Shown here in pieces: positions 25,329-33,395 of a stretch of 64,000 nt of DNA. The notes beneath the pieces were generated by a model. The model was not told where the DNA came from, did not search any database, and saw nothing but the letters and a program-made list of their open reading frames with translations. A program made the translations under genes and the position numbers. Location of the stretch: positions 186,001 to 250,000 of the forward strand of contig NZ_SOZH01000001.1 of NCBI RefSeq assembly GCF_004519295.1. The letters run 5' to 3'. The DNA comes from Cellulosimicrobium funkei. Lineage in GTDB: Bacteria > Actinomycetota > Actinomycetes > Actinomycetales > Cellulomonadaceae. The first letter of the stretch is position 1; each line of letters begins with the position of its first letter.

Positions 25329-25893
25329 CGTCCACCTCCAATCGGTCGCGCAGCCGGATCAGGCTTCGTCGTACGTGGCTCTTGACCGTACCCAGCGGCA
25401 GGCCGAGCTCCTCGGCGATCTGCACGTGCGTCAGGTCGCGGAAGAACGCGAGCTCCAGGATCGTCCGCCCCGGGTCGCCGAGCCGTCGCAGCTCCTCGGT
25501 GAGGAGCACGCGGTCGGCGACGCGCCCGACGTCGGTGTCCTCGCTCGCCGCGCGGCCCGGGTCCGGGGCGGTCGTGGCCGCGGCCTCCTCCGACCGGCGG
25601 ACCCGCGACCGGGCCTCGTGCGCGTCGGCCACCGTGTGCCGCGTGATCCCGACGAGCCAGGCCGGGAGCCGGGCCCGGTCGGGGTCGAACCGGCCCCGGC
25701 CGCGCCACGCCGCGACGAACACCTGCTGGGTGACGTCCTCGGCGTCGGCGCGCGTGCCGAGCGAGCGCAGCGCGATCGTGTGCACGAGCGCGGACCAGCG
25801 CCGGTAGGCCTCGGCGAGCGCCTGCTCGTCGCCGTCGGCGAAGTCGCGGCCGAGGCGCCACAGGTCCGGGTCGGTGGTCCCGGTCTCGGTCAC
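25312..25893 (-). CDS. sigK: ECF sigma factor, SigK-like
   Basis: A 193-residue ECF sigma factor. Region 2 contains [43 protein letters not shown]-type residues (motif [10 protein letters not shown]), region 4 contains [32 protein letters not shown]. Pairing with an RskA-like anti-sigma and nearby fasciclin gene matches the mycobacterial SigK locus, where SigK drives MPT70/MPT83 fasciclin proteins; that identification is inference. GTG start at 25893, weak ribosome site. Its own upstream region has a TACGAT-type -10 rather than the signature seen at the two target-like promoters. Confidence 0.88.
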   Translation of the reverse strand: MTETGTTDPDLWRLGRDFADGDEQALAEAYRRWSALVHTIALRSLGTRADAEDVTQQVFVAAWRGRGRFDPDRARLPAWLVGITRHTVADAHEARSRVRRSEEAAATTAPDPGRAASEDTDVGRVADRVLLTEELRRLGDPGRTILELAFFRDLTHVQIAEELGLPLGTVKSHVRRSLIRLRDRLEVDGAAHR

Positions 25894-25982
25894 GTTCAGG
25901 GCGGGTCCTCGAGGGTCGGTGCCGACCGCCCGGAGCGGCAGCGGCGAGCGGGTAGCAGCGATCGTAGCGCCCGTGCGGGCCG

Positions 25983-26705
25983 TCACCGCGCGGGGACCGC
26001 GGTCACGACGACGTTGTCCGAGTAGGAGCGCCGCTCGGCGTCCCAGCGTCCGCCGCACGTCACGAGCACGAGGCGGCGCTCGCCGTCGCGGTCGAACAGC
26101 GCGTCGAGCGGGACGTCGGGCTTCGCGATGCTCCTGATGTCGGTCACTGTGTAGGTGTACGAGGTGCCCGTCGCGTCGACGACGTCGACGCTCGCGCCCG
26201 TCGTGATCTCGCGGAGCCGCCCGAACGGCCCGACGCCGTCCGGGTCGTCCACGTGGGCCGCGACCAGGGTCGTCCCGGTGGGGCTCGCCGGGGCCGGTCC
26301 GAACCGGTACCACGCGGCGACGTCGCCGGAGCCCGGCAGCGCCATCCGCCCCTCGGGGTCGACGCCCGCCGGCTCGACGGGCAGGTCGATCCCGAGATCA
26401 CCGACGACGACCCGTGCGGGTGCCGGCGGCGGGGGAGACGGGACGTCCCGGGCCGGGCGCACCGGCACCGGTGCGTCCCGGGCCGGCCCGGGCGTCCCCG
26501 CGGTCGCCTCCCCGCCCTGGTGGGGGGCCGGGGTGGGGAGGGGGTCGGCCGACGGTCCGAGTCCGTCGGCAGACCCGTCGGCGGACGGCAGGGAGCATCC
26601 GCCGACGACCGCTGCGGTGACGAGCACCGCCCCCAGGAGGGTCCGGAGGCCGGCCCGCGCGCCCCGGGCGGGGCGCGCGGGACCGGCGGTCGTGCGCTGC
26701 GTCAT
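25983..26705 (-). CDS. Class F-type sortase
   Basis: A 240-residue exported sortase. An N-terminal membrane/signal segment (about 20-37, [18 protein letters not shown]) ends in a possible lipobox Cys; a Pro-rich linker follows. The sortase fold has catalytic His in TLVAAHVDD, Cys in [12 protein letters not shown] and the Arg near [10 protein letters not shown]. Length and linker fit class F, typical of Actinobacteria. ATG overlaps the upstream DUF4397 gene stop (ATGA 26702-26705). The DUF4397 partner lacks an LPxTG signal, so the substrate is not obvious. The GC-rich linker codes for Pro/Ala/Gly. Confidence 0.88.
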   Translation of the reverse strand: MTQRTTAGPARPARGARAGLRTLLGAVLVTAAVVGGCSLPSADGSADGLGPSADPLPTPAPHQGGEATAGTPGPARDAPVPVRPARDVPSPPPPAPARVVVGDLGIDLPVEPAGVDPEGRMALPGSGDVAAWYRFGPAPASPTGTTLVAAHVDDPDGVGPFGRLREITTGASVDVVDATGTSYTYTVTDIRSIAKPDVPLDALFDRDGERRLVLVTCGGRWDAERRSYSDNVVVTAVPAR

Positions 26706-27580
26706 GCCGTCCGGTCGCTCCGGACGGCGTGGGCCGCGTGCTGCTGGCGCCACGCGCGCGCCAGCATGAAGGTGGCCGCGACGAGCAGCAGGCCGAACAG
26801 CGACGCACCGAACGCGATGGCGACGCCCGTCGCGGTGCTGCTCGGCGCGTCGGCCGCGAGGCCCGAGAGCCCGGCCGGGACGCCCGACGGCGACGAGTGC
26901 AGGCCTTCGACCGTCTGCGTCGCGAGGGCGAGGTTGCCGTCCTCGAGGCTGCCCCACGCGTACGCGATGGTGTTGACGCCCTCGGCGACCGTGAGGTCGG
27001 CCGGGCCGAGCACGGGCTCCGTGGTGCCCGCGGCGGCGACGGTCGCCGAGATCGTGCCGGCCGGCAGGTCGAGCACGGCCTCCTTCGGGTTCTCCAGCCC
27101 CGTGACGACGGCGGTCCCGCCGGCGAGGACGTCGACCGCGGGCGCCGCGGCGACGTGGCGCACGGTGAGCCGGCCCTGGCCCGCGGCCGTGGGCTTCGTG
27201 TCGTTCGTGAAGAGCGTCGCGGTCGGCTGGCCGCCCGCGTCGAGGTGCGCGACGGCGGTGTAGCTCGTGCCGCCCGCGAGCTGGAGGTCGACCGGGCCGA
27301 TGACCGGGGAGCTCGTGTCCGTCGCGTCGGGCGCCGTGATCGCGACCGTGTACGTCCCGGCGGGGAGATCGAGCGGACCCGCGAGGTCGCCGGGCTGGAA
27401 GTCGTCGAGGGTGAGCTCGTCGTTCACCCAGACGTCCACGGGCGTGTCCGGCACGCCGTGCAGGACGGAGAGCGAGGCGCCGTCGTCGGTGGCGGCCTGG
27501 GCGGGGAGCGCGACGGCCCCCAGCGCGACGAGGGTCGCTGCGCCCGCGAGCGCGGCGGTGCGTCGTGCGGTGCGGTGCAT
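26702..27580 (-). CDS. DUF4397 cell-surface protein
   Basis: A 292-residue secreted protein with signal peptide 1-29 (ending ALPAQAATDDG), two DUF4397 beta repeats (LSVLHGVPDTPVDVWVNDE and LTVRHVAAAPAVDVLAGG), and a C-terminal membrane helix (about 255-277, VAIAFGASLFGLLLVAATFML). DUF4397 is a beta-sandwich of unknown function found on bacterial surfaces. The tail has no sortase motif. First gene of a two-gene unit with the sortase; a TGCATCC-N15-GGGGAAG promoter lies about 60 bases upstream. Confidence 0.9.
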   Translation of the reverse strand: MHRTARRTAALAGAATLVALGAVALPAQAATDDGASLSVLHGVPDTPVDVWVNDELTLDDFQPGDLAGPLDLPAGTYTVAITAPDATDTSSPVIGPVDLQLAGGTSYTAVAHLDAGGQPTATLFTNDTKPTAAGQGRLTVRHVAAAPAVDVLAGGTAVVTGLENPKEAVLDLPAGTISATVAAAGTTEPVLGPADLTVAEGVNTIAYAWGSLEDGNLALATQTVEGLHSSPSGVPAGLSGLAADAPSSTATGVAIAFGASLFGLLLVAATFMLARAWRQQHAAHAVRSDRTA

Positions 27581-27639
27581 GGTGTCCTCCGGTGGTCGAG
27601 CCCGGTCCGTCCCGGGCGCTCGATCTGCTGACACCCCCT

Positions 27640-27668
27640 CTTCCCCCGCAGGTGCGGATCTGGATGCA
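27640..27668 (-). promoter_or_regulatory. Putative SigK-type promoter of DUF4397-sortase
   Basis: On the minus strand TGCATCC (27668-27662), 15-base spacer, GGGGAAG (27646-27640). The same arrangement with GGTGAAG stands before the fasciclin gene. Both are about 60-70 bases from the start codon. Confidence 0.5.
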
Positions 27669-27676
27669 CACGCATC

Positions 27677-27715
27677 AAAAAAAGTGCCCGGCCCCGCGGG
27701 TGCGGGGCCGGGCAC
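27677..27715 (-). terminator. Rho-independent terminator of the fasciclin gene
   Basis: Perfect 14-base-pair GC stem (27684-27697 with 27702-27715), GGGT loop, then seven T on the minus strand (27683-27677). A textbook intrinsic terminator, ten bases after the fasciclin stop. Confidence 0.93.
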
Positions 27716-27725
27716 GGGGGACCGG

Positions 27726-28379
27726 TCAGAGGTTCTGGGGCCGCAGCACCGCGCTGATGCCGTGCGCGATCTGGACGTTGCCCTTGTTGAGGTCGAGCTT
27801 GCTCTTCACGAGGAACGGGTCGACGTCGTTGCGGTCCTGGTCGACGAGGCGGACCAGGGCGAGGCGCTTGCTCAGCACGTCGACCCGGAACGTCGCGCCC
27901 TGCGCCGTGGTGAGGACGGCGTCGTCGGACCGCAGCGCGGTGCCGGAGTCGATCGTCGCGCCGGGGACGACGTGGTAGAGCAGCACCTGCTCGATCGCGT
28001 CGATGCCGACCGCCCCGGCGAGCGAGGTGAGCACGCGCTCCTCCGTGGGCTGCCAGCGGTGCGTGAGGTCGAACGCGAGGAGCTGGAACGCCCGGTCGTT
28101 CGGCAGGAACGCGGTGAGCGGCACCGTGCCGTCGGCCAGGACCGCCACGGGGCTGTCCGGCTTGGCGGCAAGGACCGCGGCCACGGCCTGGTCGACGATG
28201 TCGAAGTCGTACCAGTTGCGGTCGAACGTGTCGCCGTCGGCCGCGAGCACGGAGGCGAGGCTCGCGGTGCCCGTCGGCGGCGCCGTCGTGGGGGCCGGTG
28301 CCGCGACGGCCGGTGCGGTCGCGGCGGTCAGGGCGAGGAGCGCGGCTCCTGCTGCGGTGAGCGTGCGTCGGAGGTTCAT
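27726..28379 (-). CDS. Secreted fasciclin-domain protein
   Basis: A 217-residue exported protein with signal peptide 1-27 (ALTAATAPAVAAPAP) and one fasciclin (FAS1) domain. The H1 and H2 boxes are visible as VPLTAFLPNDRAFQLL and LLYHVVPG, followed by ATFRVDVLSKRLALVRL and a NVQIAHGISAVLRP ending. Fasciclin domains mediate adhesion; mycobacterial homologues MPT70/MPT83 are SigK-driven. It has its own promoter and a strong terminator, so it is a single-gene unit near the sigK-rskA pair. Confidence 0.92.
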   Translation of the reverse strand: MNLRRTLTAAGAALLALTAATAPAVAAPAPTTAPPTGTASLASVLAADGDTFDRNWYDFDIVDQAVAAVLAAKPDSPVAVLADGTVPLTAFLPNDRAFQLLAFDLTHRWQPTEERVLTSLAGAVGIDAIEQVLLYHVVPGATIDSGTALRSDDAVLTTAQGATFRVDVLSKRLALVRLVDQDRNDVDPFLVKSKLDLNKGNVQIAHGISAVLRPQNL

Positions 28380-28446
28380 CGTCGAGTCCCTTCGTCGTGC
28401 ACGGGACGGCGGTGCGCCGTCGGACGCCGGGCGGCGTCCACCTCTC

Positions 28447-28475
28447 CTTCACCCGGACCGCCGCCCGCGGATGCA
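28447..28475 (-). promoter_or_regulatory. Putative SigK-type promoter of the fasciclin gene
   Basis: Minus strand TGCATCC (28475-28469), 15-base spacer, GGTGAAG (28453-28447), 68 bases before the start. Matches the DUF4397 promoter in both boxes and spacing. Confidence 0.5.
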
Positions 28476-28519
28476 CCCACCGCCGGACGACTTCCCGCCG
28501 CGCTCGACGCGCCGCCCGC

Positions 28520-30181
28520 TCAGCCCTCCGCGTCGGGCGCCTCCGCCGCGCCACCCCCGAGCGGGCGTGCGAGAGCGCGGACCGTGTCGATCGTGTCGGC
28601 CTCGGCCGCCGTCTTGTCGTCGCGGTACCGGACGACGCGCGCGAAGCGCAGCGCGAGACCGCCGGGGTAGCGCGTCGAGCGCTGGAGGCCGTCGAACGCG
28701 ATCTCGACGACCTGCTCGGGACGCACGTGCACGACGTACCCCTCGTCGGCGGTCTGGAGCTCGCGGAAGCGCTGCGTCTGCCACGCGAGCATCTCGTCGG
28801 TCATGCCCTTGAACGTCTTGCCGAGCATGACGAACCCGCCCTCGGGGTCGCGCGCGCCGAGCCAGATGTTCGACAACCACCCGCTGCGCCGGCCGGAGCC
28901 CCGCTCGACGGCGAGCACGACGAGGTCGAGCGTGTGCCGCGGCTTGACCTTCACCCAGCCCGCACCACGCCGCCCGGCCGCGTAGGGCGCGTCGAGCGAC
29001 TTCACGACGACGCCCTCCTGGCCCTCCGCGACGGCGGCGTCGAAGAACGCGGTCGCGGCCGCGGCGTCGTCGGTCACGAGCCGGCGCACGGCGAGCGGCC
29101 CGGCGGCGTCGGCGAGCAGGTCGGCGAGCAGGTCGTCGAGCACGGCGAGCCGGTCGCGCAGCGGCTCGTCCAGCAGGTCGCGGCCGTCGGCGTGGAGCAC
29201 GTCGAAGAAGAAGGGGGAGAGCTCGAGCGAGGCCGCGAGCTCCGCCTCCTCGGCGGCGCTGCGCTCGCCCTGGGTCGCGGAGCGGGCGGCGGTCTCCTGG
29301 AACGGGCGGGGGACGCCGTCGGGCCCGACGACGAGCGCCTCCCCGTCGAGGACGAGCGCCCGGCCGGGGAGCGCCCGCACGGCCGCGACGATCTCGGGGA
29401 CGCGCTCGGTGATGTCGTCGAGCGAGCGCGTGAAGACGCGCACGTCGTCGCCGTCGCGGTGCACCTGGATGCGGATGCCGTCGAGCTTGACGTCCACGGC
29501 GACGGCGGTGCCCGACGCGTCCTCGCCGCCCGGCGCGGCCCCGAGCTTGTCGAGCGCGGCGCCGACGTCGGGTGCGGACTGCGCGAGCATCGGCCGCACC
29601 GGGCGGCCGACGGTGAGCCGGAACGTCGCGAGCGCCTCCGCCGCGGCCTCCGGGCCGCCCGCCGTGAGCGCCGCGCGGGCGACGGGCCCGGTCGCGCCCG
29701 CGAGCATGACCGCGCGCCGCACCGCGTCGGCGGGGACGCCCGCCGCCTCGGCGACGGCGTCGACCACCACGGAGTCGAGCGCGCCCTGGCGCAGCTCGCC
29801 CGAGACGAGCCCGGCGAGGAGCGACTGCTCGCGCGCCGTCGCGGCGCCGAACAGGGCGGCGGCCTCGGCCTGGCGCGCGGTCGACGACCCGGGGCCGGAG
29901 AGGTCCGCCATGCGGGCGAACGCGGCGTCGACGTCGGTCAGCGTGAGGCCGGGTTCCTCGGCAGGGGCGGGGAGGTCGCGCAGCGACCGCCACCCGAGCC
30001 CGGTGCGGCGCTGGCGCAGCTCGCCCGCGAGGTACGCGACGGCGATCTCCACCTCCGCGCTCCCGGCCTCGGCGTCGTCCGCGACGCGCCGCAGCAGGTC
30101 GGCGATGGCCGCGCGCTTGGCGAGGCGCGAACGCGTGGCGGCGACGGCGTCGGACGTGGCGGCGACCTCGGCGAGCAGCAT
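28520..30181 (-). CDS. lig: ATP-dependent DNA ligase
   Basis: A 553-residue ATP-dependent DNA ligase similar to the actinobacterial LigB. The N-terminal DNA-binding domain covers about 1-195; the adenylation domain has the nucleotidyl Lys232 in [16 protein letters not shown], then [16 protein letters not shown] and LVLDGEAL; the OB-fold domain carries [11 protein letters not shown] and [17 protein letters not shown]. It seals nicks and probably works in repair, since replication in bacteria uses the NAD+ enzyme. ATG start. Single gene divergent from the metal operon. Confidence 0.95.
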   Translation of the reverse strand: MLLAEVAATSDAVAATRSRLAKRAAIADLLRRVADDAEAGSAEVEIAVAYLAGELRQRRTGLGWRSLRDLPAPAEEPGLTLTDVDAAFARMADLSGPGSSTARQAEAAALFGAATAREQSLLAGLVSGELRQGALDSVVVDAVAEAAGVPADAVRRAVMLAGATGPVARAALTAGGPEAAAEALATFRLTVGRPVRPMLAQSAPDVGAALDKLGAAPGGEDASGTAVAVDVKLDGIRIQVHRDGDDVRVFTRSLDDITERVPEIVAAVRALPGRALVLDGEALVVGPDGVPRPFQETAARSATQGERSAAEEAELAASLELSPFFFDVLHADGRDLLDEPLRDRLAVLDDLLADLLADAAGPLAVRRLVTDDAAAATAFFDAAVAEGQEGVVVKSLDAPYAAGRRGAGWVKVKPRHTLDLVVLAVERGSGRRSGWLSNIWLGARDPEGGFVMLGKTFKGMTDEMLAWQTQRFRELQTADEGYVVHVRPEQVVEIAFDGLQRSTRYPGGLALRFARVVRYRDDKTAAEADTIDTVRALARPLGGGAAEAPDAEG

Positions 30182-30251
30182 GCCCCATCCTCACGCCGAC
30201 CACCCACGCCCCGCCCGCCGGGCGCCCCTCCGCGGTACATCCTTTTGTGAA

Positions 30252-30267
30252 TACACGGGTCCGTGTA
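30252..30267. promoter_or_regulatory. ArsR operator overlapping a leaderless promoter
   Basis: Inverted repeat TACACGG-GT-CCGTGTA. It overlaps TACTGT (30265-30270), a TANNNT-type -10 placed seven bases before the ATG, so the mRNA is expected to begin at or near the start codon. A bound ArsR dimer here would block RNA polymerase. Confidence 0.65.
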
Positions 30268-30278
30268 CTGTCGCACCC

Positions 30279-30614
30279 ATGGTCGAGACGGTCACCCTCA
30301 CCCACACCGCCGCGCTCGCGCGGCTGGGGCACGCCCTGTCGGACGAGACGCGCGCCCGCGTCCTGCTCGCGCTGCGCGAGGCGCCCGCCTACCCGTCCGA
30401 CCTCGCCGACGCGCTCGGCGTCTCCCGCCAGGTCATGTCCAACCAGCTCGCGTGCCTGCGCGGGTGCGGGCTCGTCGAGGCGATCCCCGACGGGCGCCGC
30501 ACCTGGTACCGCCTCGCCGACCCGCACCTCGCACCCGCGCTCGACGACCTGCTGCGGCTCGTCGTCCAGGTCGACCCGACCTGCTGCGGCCCCGACGGGT
30601 GCACGTGCTCATGA
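30279..30614 (+). CDS. ArsR-family metal-sensing repressor
   Basis: A 111-residue winged-helix repressor. LARLGHALSDETRARVLLALRE and LADALGVSRQVMSNQLACLRGCGLVE form the DNA-binding part; Cys in LACLRGC and the C-terminal cluster TCCGPDGCTCS would bind thiophilic metals such as Cd, Pb or Zn, as in CmtR/CadC-type sensors. First gene of a three-gene operon with a CDF transporter and a permease; stop overlaps the next ATG (ATGA). Likely leaderless and self-repressed through the palindrome at 30252-30267. Confidence 0.9.
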   Translation: MVETVTLTHTAALARLGHALSDETRARVLLALREAPAYPSDLADALGVSRQVMSNQLACLRGCGLVEAIPDGRRTWYRLADPHLAPALDDLLRLVVQVDPTCCGPDGCTCS

Positions 30615-31360
30615 CCTCCGTCCCCGTCGGCGCACCGCCGTCCGCCCCCGCCCTGACGGCCGCGCGCCGCACCGTCCTCCAACGGCGCGTGCGGTGGGTC
30701 GTCGCCGCGGCGATCTCGTGGAACGTCGTGGAGGCCGTCGTCGCGATCACGGCAGGACGGGTCGCGTCGTCGGCCGCCCTCGTCGGGTTCGGGCTCGACT
30801 CGCTCGTCGAGGTCCTCTCGGCTGCCGCGGTCGCCTGGCAGTTCGCGACGCCCGACCCCCACCGGCGCGAGCGGGCCGCGATGCGGGTCATCGCGGTCTC
30901 GTTCCTCGGCCTCGCGGTGTTCGTGTCCGTCGACGCCGTCCGGTCGCTGCTCGGCGCGGCGGAACCCGAGCACTCGGTCGTCGGCATCTGGCTCGCCGCG
31001 GTGAGCCTCGCCGTCATGCCGTTCCTGTCGTGGTTCGAGCGCCGCACCGGACGCGAGCTCGGCTCGGCGTCCGCCGTCGCGGACTCGAAGCAGACTCTGC
31101 TGTGCACGTACCTGTCGGCGGTCCTGCTCGTCGGGCTCGTCCTCAACGCGACCCTCGGGTGGTCGTGGGCCGACCCGCTCGCCGCGCTCGTCATCGCCGC
31201 CCTCGCGGTCAAGGAGGGCGTCGAGGCCTGGCGCGGCGACGCGTGCTGCGCCCCGACCGCCGTCGCGCATGCCGGCCCCACGGACGCCGCCGCCCCGTCC
31301 TGCGACTGCTGCCGACACGAGCCCTCGACCGCCGAGCGAGGTGCACCGGTCGTACAGTGA
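30611..31360 (+). CDS. Cation diffusion facilitator-like transporter
   Basis: A 249-residue, about six-helix membrane protein of the cation efflux (CDF) superfamily. Typical elements are VEAVVAITAGRVASSAALVGFGLDSLVEV-type residues (GFGLDSLVEV is the metal-site helix with Asp), and ADSKQTLLCTYLSAVLLVGLVLN with WADPLAALVIA for the second site. It lacks the long C-terminal metallochaperone domain and instead ends in a Cys/His tail (DACCAP, SCDCCRH) that could bind metal. Translationally coupled to the ArsR gene. Confidence 0.88.
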   Translation: MTSVPVGAPPSAPALTAARRTVLQRRVRWVVAAAISWNVVEAVVAITAGRVASSAALVGFGLDSLVEVLSAAAVAWQFATPDPHRRERAAMRVIAVSFLGLAVFVSVDAVRSLLGAAEPEHSVVGIWLAAVSLAVMPFLSWFERRTGRELGSASAVADSKQTLLCTYLSAVLLVGLVLNATLGWSWADPLAALVIAALAVKEGVEAWRGDACCAPTAVAHAGPTDAAAPSCDCCRHEPSTAERGAPVVQ

Positions 31361-32607
31361 CCGCCGTGACGACCGAGCCTCCCCCTGATGTCGGCGCGGA
31401 CTCCGGCGCCGCCGCGGGCACGGCTCACCGGCGACGCCGCCGTCGCCTGCCGCCGTGGCTGCTCGCCGCGGTGGTCGTCGTCGCGCTCCCCGCGACGGGG
31501 CTGCTCCCCGCGGCGGACGCGCGCGACCTGCTCGTGCGCACCGGGCCGGTCCTGGTGTTCCTCCTCGCCATCACGGTCGTCGCGGAGCTGTGCGCGGGCG
31601 CGGGCCTGTTCGACGCCGTCGCCGCCCGGGCGGCGCGGCTCGCCCGAGGTCGGCGGATCGTGCTGTGGGTCCTCGTCGTGCTGCTCGCGACGGCCAGCAC
31701 CGTGGTGCTGTCGCTCGACACGACGGCGGTGCTCGTCACGCCCGTCGTGCTCGCCCTCGCCCGGCGCACGGGCACCAGGCCCCTGCCGCTCGCGCTCACC
31801 GTGCTCGCGCTCGCCAACACGGCGTCGCTCCTCCTGCCGGTCTCGAACCTCACCAACCTGCTCGCGGCGGACCGGTTCGGCACCGGGTACGTCGGGGTGA
31901 TGTGGGCGCCGGCGCTCGCGGTGCTCGCCGTGACGGTCGTCGTGCTCCTCGTGCTGCACGGACGCCACCTGCGCGGGCGGTTCGACCTCGTGGGCCCCGG
32001 CCCGACGCCGCCCGACCGGGTGCTCCTGCGGGTCACCGGGGCCGTCGTCGTGCTCCTCGCGGTCGCGTTCGCGCTCGAGCTGCCCGTCGCGCCGACGGCG
32101 CTCGCGGGCGCGGCGGTGCTCGCGCTCGCGACGTGGTGGCGGCGCGTGCGCCCGCTCGTGCCGGTGCGGGAGATGCTGCCGTGGAGGTCCGCGGTGGTCG
32201 TGGCGGCGCTGTTCGTGGTCGTGGAGACCTGGCACGCGCACGGGCTCGGCGACCTCCTCGCCGCCGTCGCGGGCACGGGGAGCGGGCCGGGCGACCTCGC
32301 CCGCCTCGCCGCGACGGGCGTCGTCGCGGCGAACCTCGTGAACAACCTGCCCGCGTTCCTCGCGCTGCTCCCCGCGGCGGGCGAGGACGTCGAGCGGCTC
32401 GCGACCCTGCTCGTCGCGGTCGACGCCGGGCCGCTGATCACGCCGTGGGCGTCGCTCGCGACCGTGCTGTGGTGGCAGCAGTACCGCCGTCACACCTTCG
32501 GGCAGGAGCCGCCGCCCGCGTGGCACGTGATCCGTCAGGGCCTGGTGCTCGCGCCCCTCGCCGTCGCGGCGGGGGTCGCCGTCGTGGCGCTGACTTGGCC
32601 GAGGTGA
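31357..32607 (+). CDS. ArsB/SLC13-like membrane permease
   Basis: A 416-residue polytopic protein of the ion transporter superfamily containing ArsB and CitM. After a short Arg-rich N-terminus, hydrophobic helices begin WLLAAVVVVALPATGLL, and conserved loops TASTVVLSLDTTAVLVTPVV, ANTASLLLPVSNLTNLL and VVAANLVNNLPAFLALL match the paired substrate hairpins of this superfamily. GTG 31357 overlaps the transporter stop (GTGA). Substrate may be arsenite or another anion, but the operon's ArsR looks like a cationic-metal sensor, so this is open. Confidence 0.82.
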   Translation: MTAVTTEPPPDVGADSGAAAGTAHRRRRRRLPPWLLAAVVVVALPATGLLPAADARDLLVRTGPVLVFLLAITVVAELCAGAGLFDAVAARAARLARGRRIVLWVLVVLLATASTVVLSLDTTAVLVTPVVLALARRTGTRPLPLALTVLALANTASLLLPVSNLTNLLAADRFGTGYVGVMWAPALAVLAVTVVVLLVLHGRHLRGRFDLVGPGPTPPDRVLLRVTGAVVVLLAVAFALELPVAPTALAGAAVLALATWWRRVRPLVPVREMLPWRSAVVVAALFVVVETWHAHGLGDLLAAVAGTGSGPGDLARLAATGVVAANLVNNLPAFLALLPAAGEDVERLATLLVAVDAGPLITPWASLATVLWWQQYRRHTFGQEPPPAWHVIRQGLVLAPLAVAAGVAVVALTWPR

Positions 32608-32636
32608 CCCGGCATCACGGCCGAGCGCCATGACGA

Positions 32637-32678
32637 AGCCCGCGCGAGGAGACGAGACGAGATCTCCGGACGCGGGCT
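32637..32678. terminator. Bidirectional hairpin between convergent genes
   Basis: AGCCCGCG (32637-32644) pairs with CGCGGGCT (32671-32678), with an inner GGAGA/TCTCC stem. Lies between the permease and the minus-strand hicB-like gene. Confidence 0.6.
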
Positions 32679-32688
32679 CCGTGCTGTC

Positions 32689-33015
32689 TCAGGCTGAGAG
32701 CTTGTGGTTGGCGAGACGGTTCATGGAGATGCCCTGCGCGGCAGCCTCCTCGACGAGCCGGCGGTGCATGGCCGGGGGGATCCGCACGCGGAACTCGCCG
32801 GAGTAGTGGCGCTCGGACAGGGGCTCGGGGACCTCTTCGCCAGAGGCTGCGAGGTCCTCGACCACCTCGGAGGCGAGCTTCCGGATCCCGGCGAACGCGG
32901 CGGCCGACTCGGGCTCCAGCCACGAGAGAGAGGGCAGCTCGAGAACCGTACCGACGAACTCTCCGTCGTCTGCGGACCAGGACACGCGGTAGCTGTAGTG
33001 CTCGGCGGCGTTCAC
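32689..33015 (-). CDS. hicB: HicB-family antitoxin
   Basis: A 108-residue antitoxin. The N-terminal half (HYSYRVSWSADDGEFVGTV and LELPSLS) is the partial RNase H-like HicB fold, and the C-terminal half (FRVRIPPAMHRRLVEEAAAQ, GISMNRLANHKLSA) is a ribbon-helix-helix or Arc-type DNA-binding module. It neutralises the HicA toxin and, with it, represses the operon. GTG start overlaps the toxin stop (GTGA), with AGGAGGAGAA upstream. Toxin-first order is usual for hicAB. Confidence 0.88.
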   Translation of the reverse strand: MNAAEHYSYRVSWSADDGEFVGTVLELPSLSWLEPESAAAFAGIRKLASEVVEDLAASGEEVPEPLSERHYSGEFRVRIPPAMHRRLVEEAAAQGISMNRLANHKLSA

Positions 33016-33290
33016 TTCTCCTCCTCTGAGGGGTCGTTCTCCTCGTGCATGGCCTCGAGCCTGTCGATCGCCTCGAGGACCTGTTTGACCTGGTAGGCCT
33101 TGGCCCGGCCGTTGCTGTTCTGGATGTTGACCCGGGGGTCACCGGGCCACGGCATGGCATAGACGTGGTGCGAGCCCCCGCTGCGTCTGGGCTCGCCGAA
33201 GTAGTGGTCGCACACGGCGGCGAGCTCGTCGAAGCGAACGCTGCCGGGGCTGTTCCGCATGCGGTCCAGCACCTTGTCTCGCTTCGTCAC
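33012..33290 (-). CDS. hicA: HicA-type mRNA interferase toxin
   Basis: A 92-residue toxin. The dsRNA-binding-like HicA fold is shown by LAAVCDHYFGEPRRSGGSHHVYAM, with the conserved catalytic His in GGSHH, followed by VNIQNSNGRAKAYQVKQVLEAIDRLE. It is somewhat longer than minimal HicA proteins (about 60-80). GTG 33290 stands seven bases after a TACCGT -10 element, so it is probably leaderless. The palindrome at 33300-33317 is the likely operator for HicB. Confidence 0.87.
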   Translation of the reverse strand: MTKRDKVLDRMRNSPGSVRFDELAAVCDHYFGEPRRSGGSHHVYAMPWPGDPRVNIQNSNGRAKAYQVKQVLEAIDRLEAMHEENDPSEEEK

Positions 33291-33299
33291 CAGACCTAC

Positions 33300-33317
33300 G
33301 GTACCAATAGTGGTACC
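33300..33317. promoter_or_regulatory. hicAB operator overlapping the -10
   Basis: Perfect inverted repeat GGTACCA-ATAG-TGGTACC, 9 bases upstream of the toxin start. On the minus strand it contains TACCGT at its edge, the probable -10. Fits autorepression by the RHH domain of HicB. Confidence 0.65.
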
Positions 33318-33395
33318 ACCCGTGCAGTGGCCCACCGTGCTCGACGGCGGAGGTCCAGGTGCGGTCACCGCAGGCCCGTGGTCGGATGGGGAGCG

